NCBI RefSeq assembly: GCF_001632365.1
Contig: NW_024468538.1
Span: 171,746-235,745 of the forward strand
DNA: 64,000 nucleotides
Reading direction: 5' to 3'
Origin: Laetiporus sulphureus 93-53
Lineage: Eukaryota; Basidiomycota; Agaricomycetes; Polyporales; Laetiporaceae
Shown here: piece by piece, positions 23,396 through 35,021 of the stretch
Numbering within the stretch: the stretch's first letter is position 1
How the letters are laid out: every line of letters starts with the position of its first letter
The notes under the pieces: generated by a model
Database searches by the model: none
Told to the model about the DNA's origin: nothing
Seen by the model: only the letters and a program-made list of their open reading frames with translations
Made by a program: the position numbers and the translations under genes

Positions 23396-24827
23396 CTACA
23401 CTTCGAGAATCTCATTCATCGACTCGTCCTGCAAGTCCGTTCGAATCAACCCTCCAGCAAGAGCGTTGACGGCCATCGCCAACGCAACCACGTCCGACGT
23501 GTGGAACCGATCGAGGTATATGATGTTCGGGTACGTGTTCGGCGAGCACGCAGGCAGCAATTTCGTATACAACCTCGGCAGCGCCGGCGCCGCGAGCGAC
23601 AGAATGGTCTCTCCCGCCCCGATCGCCTCCAGCGCGTCCTGCGTGAGTGTCCACGAGAGCAAAAAGTACTGCGAGCCGGGGCTCTGGCGGACGTTCCACA
23701 TCTTGTCGAGCTGGTCGTGCACCATCTTCTCGAGCTCGTGCGTGTCGCTGTAGCTGTTGTATGCGTCCAGCTGCGCGTAGCGGTACACCCCACGGGACAC
23801 ATATGCTCCCAGCGAGACGCTCTCCTTTGCATCCGGCTCGGCGATCACGACCACTGCCGCGTCGCCGTTCCCGATGAACGCCTCCAGCGGCAAAAGCGTG
23901 AGGTCGACGCTGGCCGGATCGGGCGCGACGTACAGACGCTCGAGCCCCATGAGCAGCTCGAGGAACGCGTCCCACTCCTCCTGCGTGAACGAGCGCGAGG
24001 CGTCCGTGTTGAGGTCGTGCGAGACGTTGAGCACGACGAGCTCCGCGTTGTCCGCGGTGAAGTCGTTGATCTCCCTGACGATGTCCGCGAACGACTGGCC
24101 GGTGCCGCCCATCCAGCCGACGTCCTTCACGTCCGCGTAGTGCCCCGAGACGTACTGGCCGCCGCGGATGACGGGGCGGCAGTCAAAGTAGCGCGCGCCG
24201 AGCGCGAGCTGCCCACCGATGGTGTGCACTTGCGTGATCGTGTCTTTGTGCGTGACGAGCGCGCTGTGCGCGCGAAGCGTGCTCATGCCCGAGTCGTGCG
24301 TGCCGGGCATGCATAGGTGGCGTAGCGGGCGCGAACCGAGCGTAGACAGGTTGCTCTGCATCCAGTCCATCGGGGGGTTGTTGGACGAGAAGGCGCCGCT
24401 CCTGCCTGCGAGGAAGAATGGCATGATCCCTTTGCTGTCCCACGCGAGATCGATCACGCCGTCGACGTCGTTGCCCGTGGTCGCGATGGCCTGCAGCCAA
24501 ATGCGCAGTTGCTGCTCGATCGCTTGGACTTGGAAGGAGTATGGGGTGCCGACGAGGTTGAAGGTCGCGTAGGCGACGTCGTCGTCCGCACGGTGGAAGA
24601 AGCCCTCTTTGAACTCGATAGAGAACGTGGCCGAATTCCCTGGTGCATTCGTACGTGGCTTTCAACGCTTGGACTTGCACGGACGCGAGGCACGGGTGCT
24701 CACCTGCGGAGACCACGGTCTGATCACTTACGAAAGGCCACGACTCCATGCCATGCTCGGACACAGAGGATATTGTCCACTCGTAGGGGGTGGCATTGAC
24801 GAGAAGGAGCGTGCCGCGCTCGGCCAT
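23396..24827 (-). CDS. PI-PLC X-domain protein
   Basis: Two exons (24827-24704 and 24639-23396) give 455 residues. The X domain is the catalytic TIM-barrel half of phosphatidylinositol-specific phospholipase C. The motif PGTHDSGMS places the first catalytic His at about residue 156. GARYFDCRP follows near 190, and the second candidate His is in SGHYADV at about 208. Residues 1-110 form a beta-rich N-terminal segment (LLLVNATPYEWTI, SIEFKEGFFHRADDDVAYATF). There is no Y, C2, EF-hand or PH domain and no signal peptide, so it belongs with the small PLC-X-only proteins, not classic Plc1. GC content is higher than in its flanks. The substrate is unknown. Confidence 0.85.
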
Positions 24828-27011
24828 CGCAGAGCACTAGGGGAATTCGAAGCGTGGACTGCAAGTGTTGGAGATGCTGGCGAGCCCGGCTTTTGTAGAC
24901 GAGCGCATTGAAGATATTAATAGGATTCATCAGCACTGAATGCATGATCTTCTGGCCATGAGGCACTATCTGATATGAGCCTGGCAGCAGGAGGAGCACC
25001 ACACCTTGCGGGGACATGGCCATCACATTTGAATCGGCCGGCCGGGTCCTCTTGTTTCCCATGACGATGAGTCCGGACACATGTATCAAAGGCAGCGTTC
25101 TCCTGCATGTTCTACACGTTCGGGGCTCGTTATGAAGATTCGGTCGAGAGGTCTTTTGGATCCCAAGCGGTCGGTTTGCAGTACCTGTCGGCATCGACCC
25201 GCTTTGGCGCTCGAGAGTTAGCAGAAATCTCCACCATCATGGTTGCTTGTTATGCACGTCAGCGAGTGACCTCTACAACTCTGTACAACTCTGTCGGCCA
25301 TAAGAAATGTGACTCTTCATAATCTTCTTGACCAAATTGACCCGTGCCTATTCACAAGAACGATTGGTGATTTGAGCGGCGCGTGCATCGTCCTTTGAAC
25401 AGCAATATTGAGGCCAATGCTATTATCTGGGCACTCATACACGGGTGCTCAAAAATACCGGTTCGTTCAAGCCCTCGAGAACGGAAGACTTCGGATTTGC
25501 TACTAAAGCGGTTTTGTTTATCGTTGTTAGGATCGAAGGCTAATAGCCTCTGCCACTCGCGTCAACATTTTCAGCACCATGTACATGAATCATTCGCTAC
25601 AGGGATAGAGGACTTGTTTTCGGCGTAGACTCGCTTGTCAATACTAGCCATGATGCAAGGCGTCTATCAGGTATATCTATGCAAAATCGATTACTTGCTT
25701 TCGAGCCACTAGATACCTACGTTTTCTAGCAGGGTAGGAGAGGCGGTGTGTGGAACAAAATTAAGCACTTATGCCTCGCAGTCCGATGTCAGCACCAGCT
25801 CATGAGCTCTTGCAGCGCCCGCTATATTTTCATGATTTCTAAGCCAGCGAAGCAGCACGAACGACCAGGAAGCAACGCTATCCGCGACTCTCCTATGTAG
25901 TCCTACGCAGATCCTCCTTTGTTTTTCCCAACCCGCCGTTCTTCTTCGGACCACTGAACCAACCATCTCAAGTCCAGACTCCTTCCCTCCGCTCTCATGC
26001 CGAGGCCGCTCTCATGCCGCGCCAACCCCTCGCATCCGCGCCCCGCGGCCGCCACGCCGCTGGGTCGCACCTTCCGTCCCTCCTTTCGAGATCTCGAAGG
26101 ATGCCGTGTATAGCATCCGGGCCTTCCTTGCGCCGCCTACCTGCCGGGCGCACACCGCCCTCCATATATTTCGCCCACGCACGCCCGAAAGTTTCTCTGC
26201 CCTCCGCCGCCTCGCCGTCTGTGTTCATTCAACCGCTCGTGACCGCCGCTCGTGGTTGTTTTTCTTTTTTTTGTATTCTCTTGGTTGCCGTCGTGGTGGA
26301 TCTGGCTCGTTAAGCGCCTGATCTGGCGCGCCGGTGGCTGCGATGGCATTGGACGCTGGAGCTCACCCGCTAGGCTGTACACTTGATCTGCAACGTCATC
26401 AATTCGTCGTCTCGAGTTGACTCAATAGCACTTGGTATCGCTCTACTCGTTTGTGCTGTCTTTGCTCGTGATATCCAACGTTCTGTGTATCAGAGTCAAC
26501 CATCCATCACCTTTTCTTGGAGCTGAATTTGTCTAGGGAGGCAGCATGGGTGAGGCGTACAGCCGGTCCCGAGGCACTAGTCGCGTCAGGAGAAGCAACG
26601 TGCAACGTACGTGGTTTATTTTCGGTAAGTTGCATCGTATGTCTGCCCAGATGGCATGCCGTCACCAATATATACGACACGTTCCCCACGACCACCCCCC
26701 TGCTCACCCCTGTCTCCTCCACATCCTCATCCGTCTCAACATAAACCATCTCCGTAGACTTTACCGAGATATCCCCGCATCCCTCACAAAGCCCAGCCGC
26801 ATCAGTCTGCATCCAGGCCGTGGCTATCATATAGTTTAACCTACACACGAGAAACGGCATGCACTCCGACATCATCAGTATGACAGCGCAAAACACACAT
26901 CAACGGCCCGGTCACCGCAAAACTCGGACTCGACATACCCGGACTGCATGCAACGGACTAACGAAGTAAAGAAGGTATCCGATAGTCTACCTATACCCGC
27001 GGTTCGCCCAA
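24828..27011. other. Gene-free stretch
   Basis: Upstream of the PLC-X gene and downstream of the velvet gene. No model with splice support. It contains the second copy of a short degenerate repeat (about 25508-25556) and a pyrimidine-rich stretch near 26.25 kb. Frames at 26.0-26.3 kb are open but have low-complexity Pro/Arg/Ala composition typical of chance frames in GC-rich DNA. Confidence 0.45.
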
Positions 27012-28747
27012 CTATAACAGGCCACCTCCATCGCTCCCCTCATCTCCGGCTCTCTGCTTGCGCTTTCCCTTGCTCGTACTCGGGCTGACACTGGCGGCGT
27101 GGTAAATCGCAGCGGCCGCCGTCGACACGGGCGACGCAGACATGGTCAGCGAGCCACCAAAGACCTCCTCAGCTCCAGCCGTCGCCGCCGCCAGCTCGGC
27201 CTCCCTCCGCCTGTCGGCTTCGATCTCGCTCTTCTTCCGCCTCCTGCGCTCGTTCTCGCGGAGATTCAGTCGGACACCGAAGAACGATATGTGCTGCAGA
27301 ACAACGATCAGAAGCTCGACCATTACTAAGCAACCAGTGCGGCGAACCTTCGTTAGATCAGTCGAAGCGCGTAGCCCTGGGAATTCCTTCGTCGAGTATA
27401 TTTTGAACGGCCCGCCGTAGCATTCAGCCAAAATCGGTATCTCGGTTGGCCCGCATGCCTTGGAGTATATGTTGAAGACCCGATACCGCAGGAGAAACGT
27501 CCCCTCGTTCTTCACCGCAAGGTCCTACAAGCATGCCACAGCACGCCAAGACCATGGTTAGCACTAAGTCCTTCGAGCAGCCCAGAACAGCACAGCGTGC
27601 GAAGAAGCCAGGAAGCAGCGCCGCACACTGATGACGAGACGAGCAAGAGCAAAAGACAGATACGGACAGAGAACACGAACATCAGCGCCTTCTTCCCCTT
27701 GAACTCCACTACCGCCGACTGGACAAACGTCGCGCCCACGAGCGCGGTCGTGCACTTTGAGCTTTCTCGTATAGCAAAATCGCCCATATACGCAATGATA
27801 TCCGGGTCCGGTGGTGCAGGTGGTCGGTATTCTTGGTATTGCGGGTATGGCTGGTGATGCCGCGTCGGTGCATACTGGTTACTCCCCGACGATCCGGGTA
27901 TCTGCAGCGGCAATGGTGGCAGCGAAGGCGCAGGGACTGAATATGTGTGTGCTAAGGACGACGTTGGGAGCATCGCGATCGGGTACAGTGTGGCGGTAGG
28001 TATCCCGCTCGGCGGGGGTAGTGACGTTGGCATGGTATAGTGCGCGTGCGACATTGAAGATGGTAATAGTGGCGGCACTGCGTATGCGTTCACTAACGAG
28101 TAGCCTGATTGATATGGATCTGGTCCGTGGATATAAAGTTTTGACCCCGAAGCAACCGACATTGATGCATGGGCTGACTCAGCAAACGAGCTGGGTGGTA
28201 GTTCGTGATGTGCCGTGCTCTCCTCTGTCTCGTCCTCTTCATCCTCGTCGTCTCCCGGAATAGGGAACAGGTCTACATGACAAAGCGCACCAAAGTTTTT
28301 GATCTCACTGTTGTCAATCGGTCAGAATCACGAGGCAGCATCGAAAACTTCGCAGCATGCATGTATACGTACTCGTAGTCGTCAATCTCGCGCTCCGTTT
28401 GCCGTGAAGTGCCCACATTGAACACGTCAAAGAGCCGAAATTGCACGACGGGCGGCGGATCAAGGGGCCGTCGGTCCTTCCGTGCGTACCTGAATGGCCG
28501 GAAAGGTGGTCAGAAAAGGAAACTCGCACACCTGGGATAGCTGCTCTCACGCACTTGCGACCTAAATCCGCTTTCTGCAACTCCTCCAATTCCGCGCGCA
28601 GGGTTCGGCCGGCATACTGGCCGGCTGTGAAACTTATTGGGTCGCCAATAGGGGAGGGCCCCGCGCGGCGGGCTTGCTAGACGCCGATCAGTTGAGCGGA
28701 GTAAACGGGCGATGGCAACCAATGCATACCTGGTAGTCTGAGGACAT
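27012..28747 (-). CDS. Velvet-domain transcription factor, VelB/VosA type
   Basis: Six exons (28747-28730, 28676-28555, 28489-28373, 28307-27668, 27524-27348, 27293-27012) give 451 residues. Velvet factors bind DNA through an NF-kappaB-like fold and couple light, development and secondary metabolism in fungi. The domain begins near residue 20 (GQYAGRTLRAELEELQKA) and continues ARKDRRPLDPPPVVQFRLFD and FGALCHVDLFPIPG. A long acidic and Pro/Tyr-rich insert of roughly 140 residues follows. The domain resumes at SKCTTALVGATFVQSAVV, FVFSDLAVKNEGTFLLRYRV and PFKIYSTKEFPGLRASTDL, then GVRLNLRENERRRRKK. The interrupted domain resembles VelB. Exon 1 encodes only MSSDYQ. The intron before DLAVKNEG uses a weak GTCCGT donor. 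Confidence 0.9.
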
Positions 28748-31700
28748 GGAGGTGGTGCTTGTGATAGTCGTGAGCTGTAGATCGTGTCTGTGCAGGCACG
28801 GAAGGCATACGAAGGTCAGCTGCATATGTCTGGCATGATGGCAGAGACGGTGTCAAGGAAGTTCACCTGAGTTCCTCCTGGCTATGTACCGGGACGAAGG
28901 CGCGACGGTCTGAGGGTGAGAACATGTGGAGCGCCAGATCATTAATACAGTGATCTGAGTCGCAATTGGAGCTCCGGCGGAAGAGCGGCTTACTCATCAG
29001 ACCTCTCCAGTGCTCAAGTTCAGGCTCCGACATGCCGCACTAACGGAGCTCAATCTGAGCCTGAACGTGCTTTCCGCTCTGCCCCGTCAGATTGTTTACC
29101 CCTGCAATCGGGACGATTTACTGTTGTTCGCTCCGTCCTGCGCGAGGGACCGGAAGTGCCAATCGGGGTAAAGCAGCGGTTGCGGGGATCCGACCGGCAT
29201 TCTAGGCTTGTGCTTGGCTTGGATCAATGCCGATGAAGTCCACAACTTCCTGGACCCCGGTTCTTCGCTGTGAGCCTACCAGACGACTACGAGGTCAGAT
29301 ATTGATCATTTCGGATCAGTCTATGTGTGTCCTGACGCGATCACTTACTATGATGATATCCCGAGCACTTCAAATCGCTAAACTCAGAGGGAGATGTAGC
29401 ATCCCTCCGACTCGCGTTGCGGAACCTTCTTGCACACGATGTTTCCATAGATATCGTCGATTGTCGAGGATGCAGAAGACTGGACTATATCGAAGATGTG
29501 AGAAGGAAACACCGGATGGAAAAGACCGTGGCGCTCAGAATGTTCTGGCATAGTGGCTGATGCGGCGCCCGTACCACTCACCCGCGGCGCAGTCCAGGCC
29601 TCAACAGGCGAGCATCTGAACAACACCCTTGGTTAGCGGCGCGGACGTGTCGTCGCAGAATGTTGACCAGGATTCAAGCGACTCGTCCGATGGCCCTGTG
29701 CACGAGCCCACGAGTTTGCACAACATCGCGACAAGGTGAGTCTCCAACAGCCGTCCGCGTACGTATGTCAGCTTCATCGGGAGCCTGAGCACTGCGAGGG
29801 CACCAACGATGAACGATTTATATATATGGCCTTTCGTAGTTGAGTGTGTGATACGATATGTCACGAAGTGGGTCACGCGCGGAGACTTGACTGTCGACAG
29901 GGTAGCTGATTGGCGCGTGCCCAGATCGTTGAGCGCAGTCGACCCGCGGATTAGTTCTGCCACCAGGAGAATGCTACTATGCTTTCCGAATGGTCATGGA
30001 TGGTGTAGTGCTTGCCGATATGGAGCTCTGTAGTGCTCTCGTTCCCTCTTCACTTGCATTTGCAGCGGACTCAGCGCTCCGCGGGTACCCACGCAGTGAT
30101 AGTCCTGGAGCAGTCGAACAGTATATATTGAGATATTCCGAGTCATGGAAAACATATTCACTAACCATTCTATTCTCGTTTACTTGTTTCGAAAGTGATG
30201 CTCCCATTTGCCGCACGACTCGCTTCACTCGACCACTATTAGTGCGCAGAAGGAAGAACAGGGCTGGGGGAAGGATCAGGAGGGGCCCATCTTATGTTGC
30301 CTTGACGTTATATACAAAGGAGATTGACAAGCGTGGGATTGAGTGGAGTGAGACACGGTCAAGACAAGTGAGTGAAGTTGAAATAGAAGCAATGAGTTAC
30401 GTATACCAAGTTTTGGGGTGCGACTATCTGGTATAAAATCATGTTTAGCACCGTTTGTTTGCGTGAGGGTATGGGCCGGAGTGTTAATCGCATCTACTTT
30501 CTGCTAAGCTCAATACGTTGTGATGTGATGCGATCCATTTGAAAAGTAATGTACTACCGTTGTTGACAAGGGGGAGGACATTATACGGAGCGATTGGACA
30601 TTTACGCAAGCATTAGACTAAGATAGCCCGGTATTACGTATATGCAGCGATGAATATCGAAGGGGGACTGGTCTTGCTGGCAGAACAAAATGCTCATTTG
30701 AGATTCGTCCGTTGCAGATGCGACGTGACACACTGAATGAGCTTAACTTCGGATGACATCAGACGCAGAGTGTGGCAATATGCTGCCCGGTAAGCCATTG
30801 GGGCGGCTTGCATGCCGGGGGAACATTTCACATTATGAATAATTTATTTTACGTCTGGCCGCCTCCTATATCGGATCATTATCTTCATGTAGTTTCAGAT
30901 GTTACAAAGCACACGAATTCCCACGTCCAAAACACAACAGTCAAGTCGCACTGGCGGATCAAGACCTGCGGACACGGACAGATCGTGATAAGCTTACAGT
31001 TACCGCAGAGCCCAGCAGAGTGACAGTTCACGCTGAGCGGAATCTGGCTGGAGGAATGCGGGTAAGGAGACAGCGCAAGAAAAAGGGCACTCAGCGGTGT
31101 CGCATAGAAACCGACGAGCAGTGGTGCGCTCAGCCAAATTGCCGGAATTTGCGAGGTCTTCGGAGCTTATGGCGGAGGCGGGAGCTGATGAGATCTTGTA
31201 ATCTCCGTGAGCATCATGACGACAGAAACAAGTACATACAATGATATCGATCAGCCACGTTGCCCCTTTTCATTCATTGAGTTGGTGCATGGGTTGTGCA
31301 TTGTGCAAAATTGATGGTGGCGGCGTGGCATGATAAAAATTATGCCAGACGTGTTTCTTCGTTGGCAGTGGACCACTGGTATCACAACTGACACAATACA
31401 GCACCTACCGAGGAGCAATAAATGAAAACATCTACAGGAAGATTCGAACGAGCAAGTCAGTCATGTCACACTAGACGAGATGATGATAATGCTTGACCAA
31501 CATTACAATTTTGTTAAACCTTCAGCTTCAGCCTGGGTCTCTGGCACGTCCTGGCCCATTGATGAAATTCTGAAAACTGGAGATGCATACACACATGCTA
31601 GTCTGTCAACATCCTCCGGCGCCAATCTGAACATCTCGTTAGAAACGTGACCCCGGAAGACTCCGAGCGCTCATAGAGACACAGGTACTACGTTCGTTAT

Positions 31701-33227
31701 TGCAACTCCCCTCCCCTTCAACGGTTCGGCCATTGGTTGTGATGATGATGCATCGGATGTCGACAACATTCGCGACATCTTAATTATATTCGATATATTT
31801 CCCAGAAGTTAACAGCTCGCTCGTAATCTTGGATCGCGAGCCTCTGGTCGGAGCTGCTTCAAGTTGTGTCTGCCGCTTTTTCTCAGATGCTGCATTGGAG
31901 GCGTTACGAAGGGAACTTGATAAGATGCGCTATATTGTAGGCACGATTCCAACGATCCAGAACAGCCTAACCTCAAGTTAAATTGGTTACGATCAATCCG
32001 TGCGTCATGAGTCAGTGACGTTCTTAACGAATCGACACTCGTCCACGCATGCCAATATCGTCACTTTCCACGCAGTCCGTGCAGATCATATCATTCCCGG
32101 AAAATGTGTGAGGGCTCCTCCTACGTTCGGCGCATCCACGAGGTCTATGTCCAGTCCAGCGATGATCGCGTCCTCATGTCCGTCATAGCCCGTTCCTATA
32201 GTGACCGACCTTGCTTTGCAAATTAGACTTGTTGTCGCAATGGCAAAATGTACAAGAGCTTTCCGACAATCATGACTCCCACCATACACACCATGAGACT
32301 GGAACGAATGACAAAGTCGGCGCAGATGCGCCATCCACTGACATGCATGATTTAGAAAAGGTTTACACACGGCGTTTCGCTATGTTTCACCGCTCAAGAC
32401 TCACGATTCTATGGTGCCTGTCGTAATGCGCAGACTCTAATGGCTATTGGCGAGTGTCGCAATCTTCGCCGTCTTGCCGTCAACTGTGCCTCGAAAGGCG
32501 CTGGCGAATAGCCGATGCTACTTTGTCGCTGGAGCCTCTTCAAGCTCTTATTATCCGGAAAATATCCTACAACAAGTATAGGTTCTTTTGCGAAGGATTT
32601 CCACGCTTGCAGGCACATTCAGAGTAGAGCGAAAGCTGTCCTACGTCGACTATTTCCTGGATGCTGCCGACTCTCGTGAGGTCAACGTAAGATATCATCA
32701 TCAGCCGCCCCGCACGTCATCTAATGTTCATTGGAGATCCAATCGGCACCGCCAGGTGTTGGGGCAAGGAAGGAGGGCATATTACCAAGTATCTCGTGAT
32801 AGGTACTACGAGAGCTGTCGGTCTTTCATATTTATCTTAGGCGTTCTGCTTGCAGTCGACCACTCTTGCGGTATGGGCCCCCCGCAGCAGGCCATTGCGG
32901 GCGTTATGCGCTCAGTCTTACTCGCTGCCTTCGCTCTTGGCTATCAAACATGTTCCAACCTCACTTTCAATGAAACCTCCACATGAAACGCGGCACAGCA
33001 CCGATGAAATCGCGTTTAAATGCCATAGAAATATACTTCAATAACGCAACAAGGCCTCACAAGATAAGAATACACCGACCAGTCGACTGTATAGTATCCA
33101 CAAGACACGGGCATGAGAGATTTGGTTCTATCGCAGGTCGTGCAGAAATTGATTAGTGCGGACATAAGCTCGAGTAAGCTGAACACCACTGCGCACATTG
33201 CTGATATGGATGGTACGCCTGCGCAGC
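28748..33227. other. Long stretch without a defensible gene
   Basis: About 4.5 kb. The first part is the velvet upstream region, with a hairpin at 29018-29066. On the + strand at 29637-29735 there is a Ser/Asp-rich open stretch (DVSSQNVDQDSSDSSDG) bounded by an acceptor-like GGTTAG and a donor-like GTGAGT, but I could not extend it. At 32.4-32.5 kb a + strand piece (NAQTLMAIGECRNLRRLAVN) resembles a leucine-rich segment and is cut by stops. The remainder, especially 30.4-32.3 kb, shows nothing. Confidence 0.35.
29018..29066. repeat. Short inverted repeat (hairpin)
   Basis: Arms GTTCAGGCTC (29018-29027) and GAGCCTGAAC (29057-29066) are perfect reverse complements separated by 29 bases. Purpose unknown. 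Confidence 0.5.
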
Positions 33228-34732
33228 TCACCACGACAGCGCGAACACAGCCTGCTTGTCCGACGGCGGTTTGAGAGCACACTTCGGCGGTCCCAAGCTA
33301 GTGCTAGTGGACTTGGCGGTAGATGTAGCAGAAGGTACGCTCGTAGTCGTCGCCACCGACGTCTTCGAAGGCACTCCAGAGCTGCCTGATACCGACGCGG
33401 TCGTTTTTCCAAGCGCTCTGCAGAAGGTATCAGTATGGGAACGATATGAGTTGCGACAACAATGGACGACGCACGGGCAGAAAGTCAGTGTATAATCGGC
33501 ATTCAGCGATGCATCGCACGTCCAGAGTGCAGTGCCGCTCGACTCGTCGTACGCGTACGCATATGCATCCGGACAGTTGTCCTCTGCTCGACACGGTCAG
33601 GATGATCGGAATGTGTGGCCGGGCGTGCTTACTAAAGAAGCTGTAGTATGATACCCCGGATGAGGGGCACGTAGCAGCCGTGCCATAGCTGCCAGTACAG
33701 CAGTCCGGAGAGTTTGCTGCAATGCAGTGCATGAGTGCAATTTATTATGAACAATCGGAGTAGTATGCACACCGTAGTCGCCACCCACATTGGCATCGCA
33801 CGCGCTTTTACATCCCAGGACGCCACCAGTGGAGTTCGTCGGACCCACGAGCGCGCTCGGACCTGCACATAAATCGGATGAACAGGGAAAGAAGGGCCAC
33901 AATCACTGTTGTACGCACAAGTAGCGTCCAGATCAACCTTACAGCTGGCTTCGGAACAGCCCACGTTGTTCGTGATTGCCAAAGGTAGATTAAAGCCGTC
34001 GACGAGAGACACTGTGGCGATAGTGAGATACACTAGGCTAGCGTGCAGATGTCGCCCGTACCGTCATAATAGTCCACACTGCCTGCCGAGAGCGTCCACT
34101 CTGCCAGAGTCGCCGGGGTCGATCCCTGCAGGTACCCATGCGGCGCGTCAGTGACTTCCGAATTGACGATGTGGCCTAACGTACCGGGGCAACACACTGC
34201 AAGCCACCACTACATGACGCGGAGACACACGTCCCAGTAGTGGTGCTCTCTGTGAAGTTGCAATCGCTCCTGCCCTGTATTGCCAGACGTATCTGCCTCT
34301 GTAAAGCTGCCCGTCCATCCCAACGCGCCACTCACCCATATTCGACCGGACGACCAGTCGTCCGGAACGGTGAAGCTCACTGATGATCCCGCAGCCGCTT
34401 TCCATCTTTTCGGTGAACGGTCATGTTCAGGCACACAGGCAAAAATAGAGCATGAGAAGAATTCTTACCCTGTGTCATAATCGGGCTTATCCGATCCAGA
34501 CCCAGTATAAATCTAGCCAGGCAGATGCGCTTCGGGTCAGACCACCTGCAGACCTATTTGACACTTACTGCCGGCCTGCAAACATTGCGAAATCAGACAT
34601 TCCTTACTCGATCGAACGCCACAAACGACGGACGCACCAGATCGTGAACGAGCAGTTGTTGATGACAGTAAACGTCCTCGCTGTCGCCTGCGACACGAGC
34701 CACAAAATGCAAAAGATGCAAGCTATTCCCAT
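33228..34732 (-). CDS. Secreted thaumatin-like protein
   Basis: Eleven exons (34732-34638, 34575-34569, 34512-34469, 34405-34336, 34274-34185, 34125-34062, 34011-33919, 33862-33773, 33716-33633, 33583-33475, 33417-33228) close to 311 residues. A signal peptide (1-18, MGIACIFCILWLVSQATA) precedes the thaumatin fold: RTFTVINNCSFTIWPAIYTG, WKAAAGSSVSFTVPDDW, GRIWGRSDCNF, GSTPATLAEWTL, VDYYDVSLVDGFNLP, LGCKSACDAN, DCCTGSYGTAATCPSSGVSY and DNCPDAYAYAYDESSGTALW. Family members bind or cut beta-1,3-glucan in fungal walls. A Ser/Thr-rich tail of about 50 residues follows the domain, perhaps O-glycosylated. The final TGG TGA GC contains a donor-like GTGAGC, so one more exon is possible. Exon 2 is only 7 bases. 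Confidence 0.92.
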
Positions 34733-35021
34733 CTTGGTCAAGTGCGAGAAGAGCCTGTCAGTTGGGACAAGAAAGAGGACGTGGATGCGCGAAGACAAGA
34801 TACGCGAGACAATAACGGGACCGCTCTATATATGCTCTGCACCTTCCCGAGCGGAAAAATGGATCATCCCGAAGGTGGAGATGAAATGCCTCGAGCTGAT
34901 CGTACTAACGCATGCCTCCGCGAGCGCGTCTCATGGCACGTCACGTGTCGGCCTGGTTGCCTCGACTTTTGAATCCAAGAGGGTCGGATGAATGAAAAGT
35001 ACAAATATAAATATATGCAAG

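Noticed and set aside
23348..24316. 322-codon frame on the + strand across the PLC-X gene
   Set aside because: Arg/Val/His-rich composition typical of the antisense of GC-rich coding DNA. The - strand encodes a clear PLC-X domain.
25995..26382. Overlapping open frames on both strands near 26.0-26.4 kb
   Set aside because: Low-complexity Arg/Pro/Ala content, no motif and no splice partner. Likely chance frames in GC-rich DNA.
29018..29066. Hairpin considered as a second MITE end
   Set aside because: The arms are only 10 bases, there is no target duplication and no similarity to the 40.6-kb element.
32385..32520. Leucine-rich-like piece NAQTLMAIGECRNLRRL
   Set aside because: Ends in a stop after about 40 codons. 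No start, no F-box and no continuation found. Too little for a feature.
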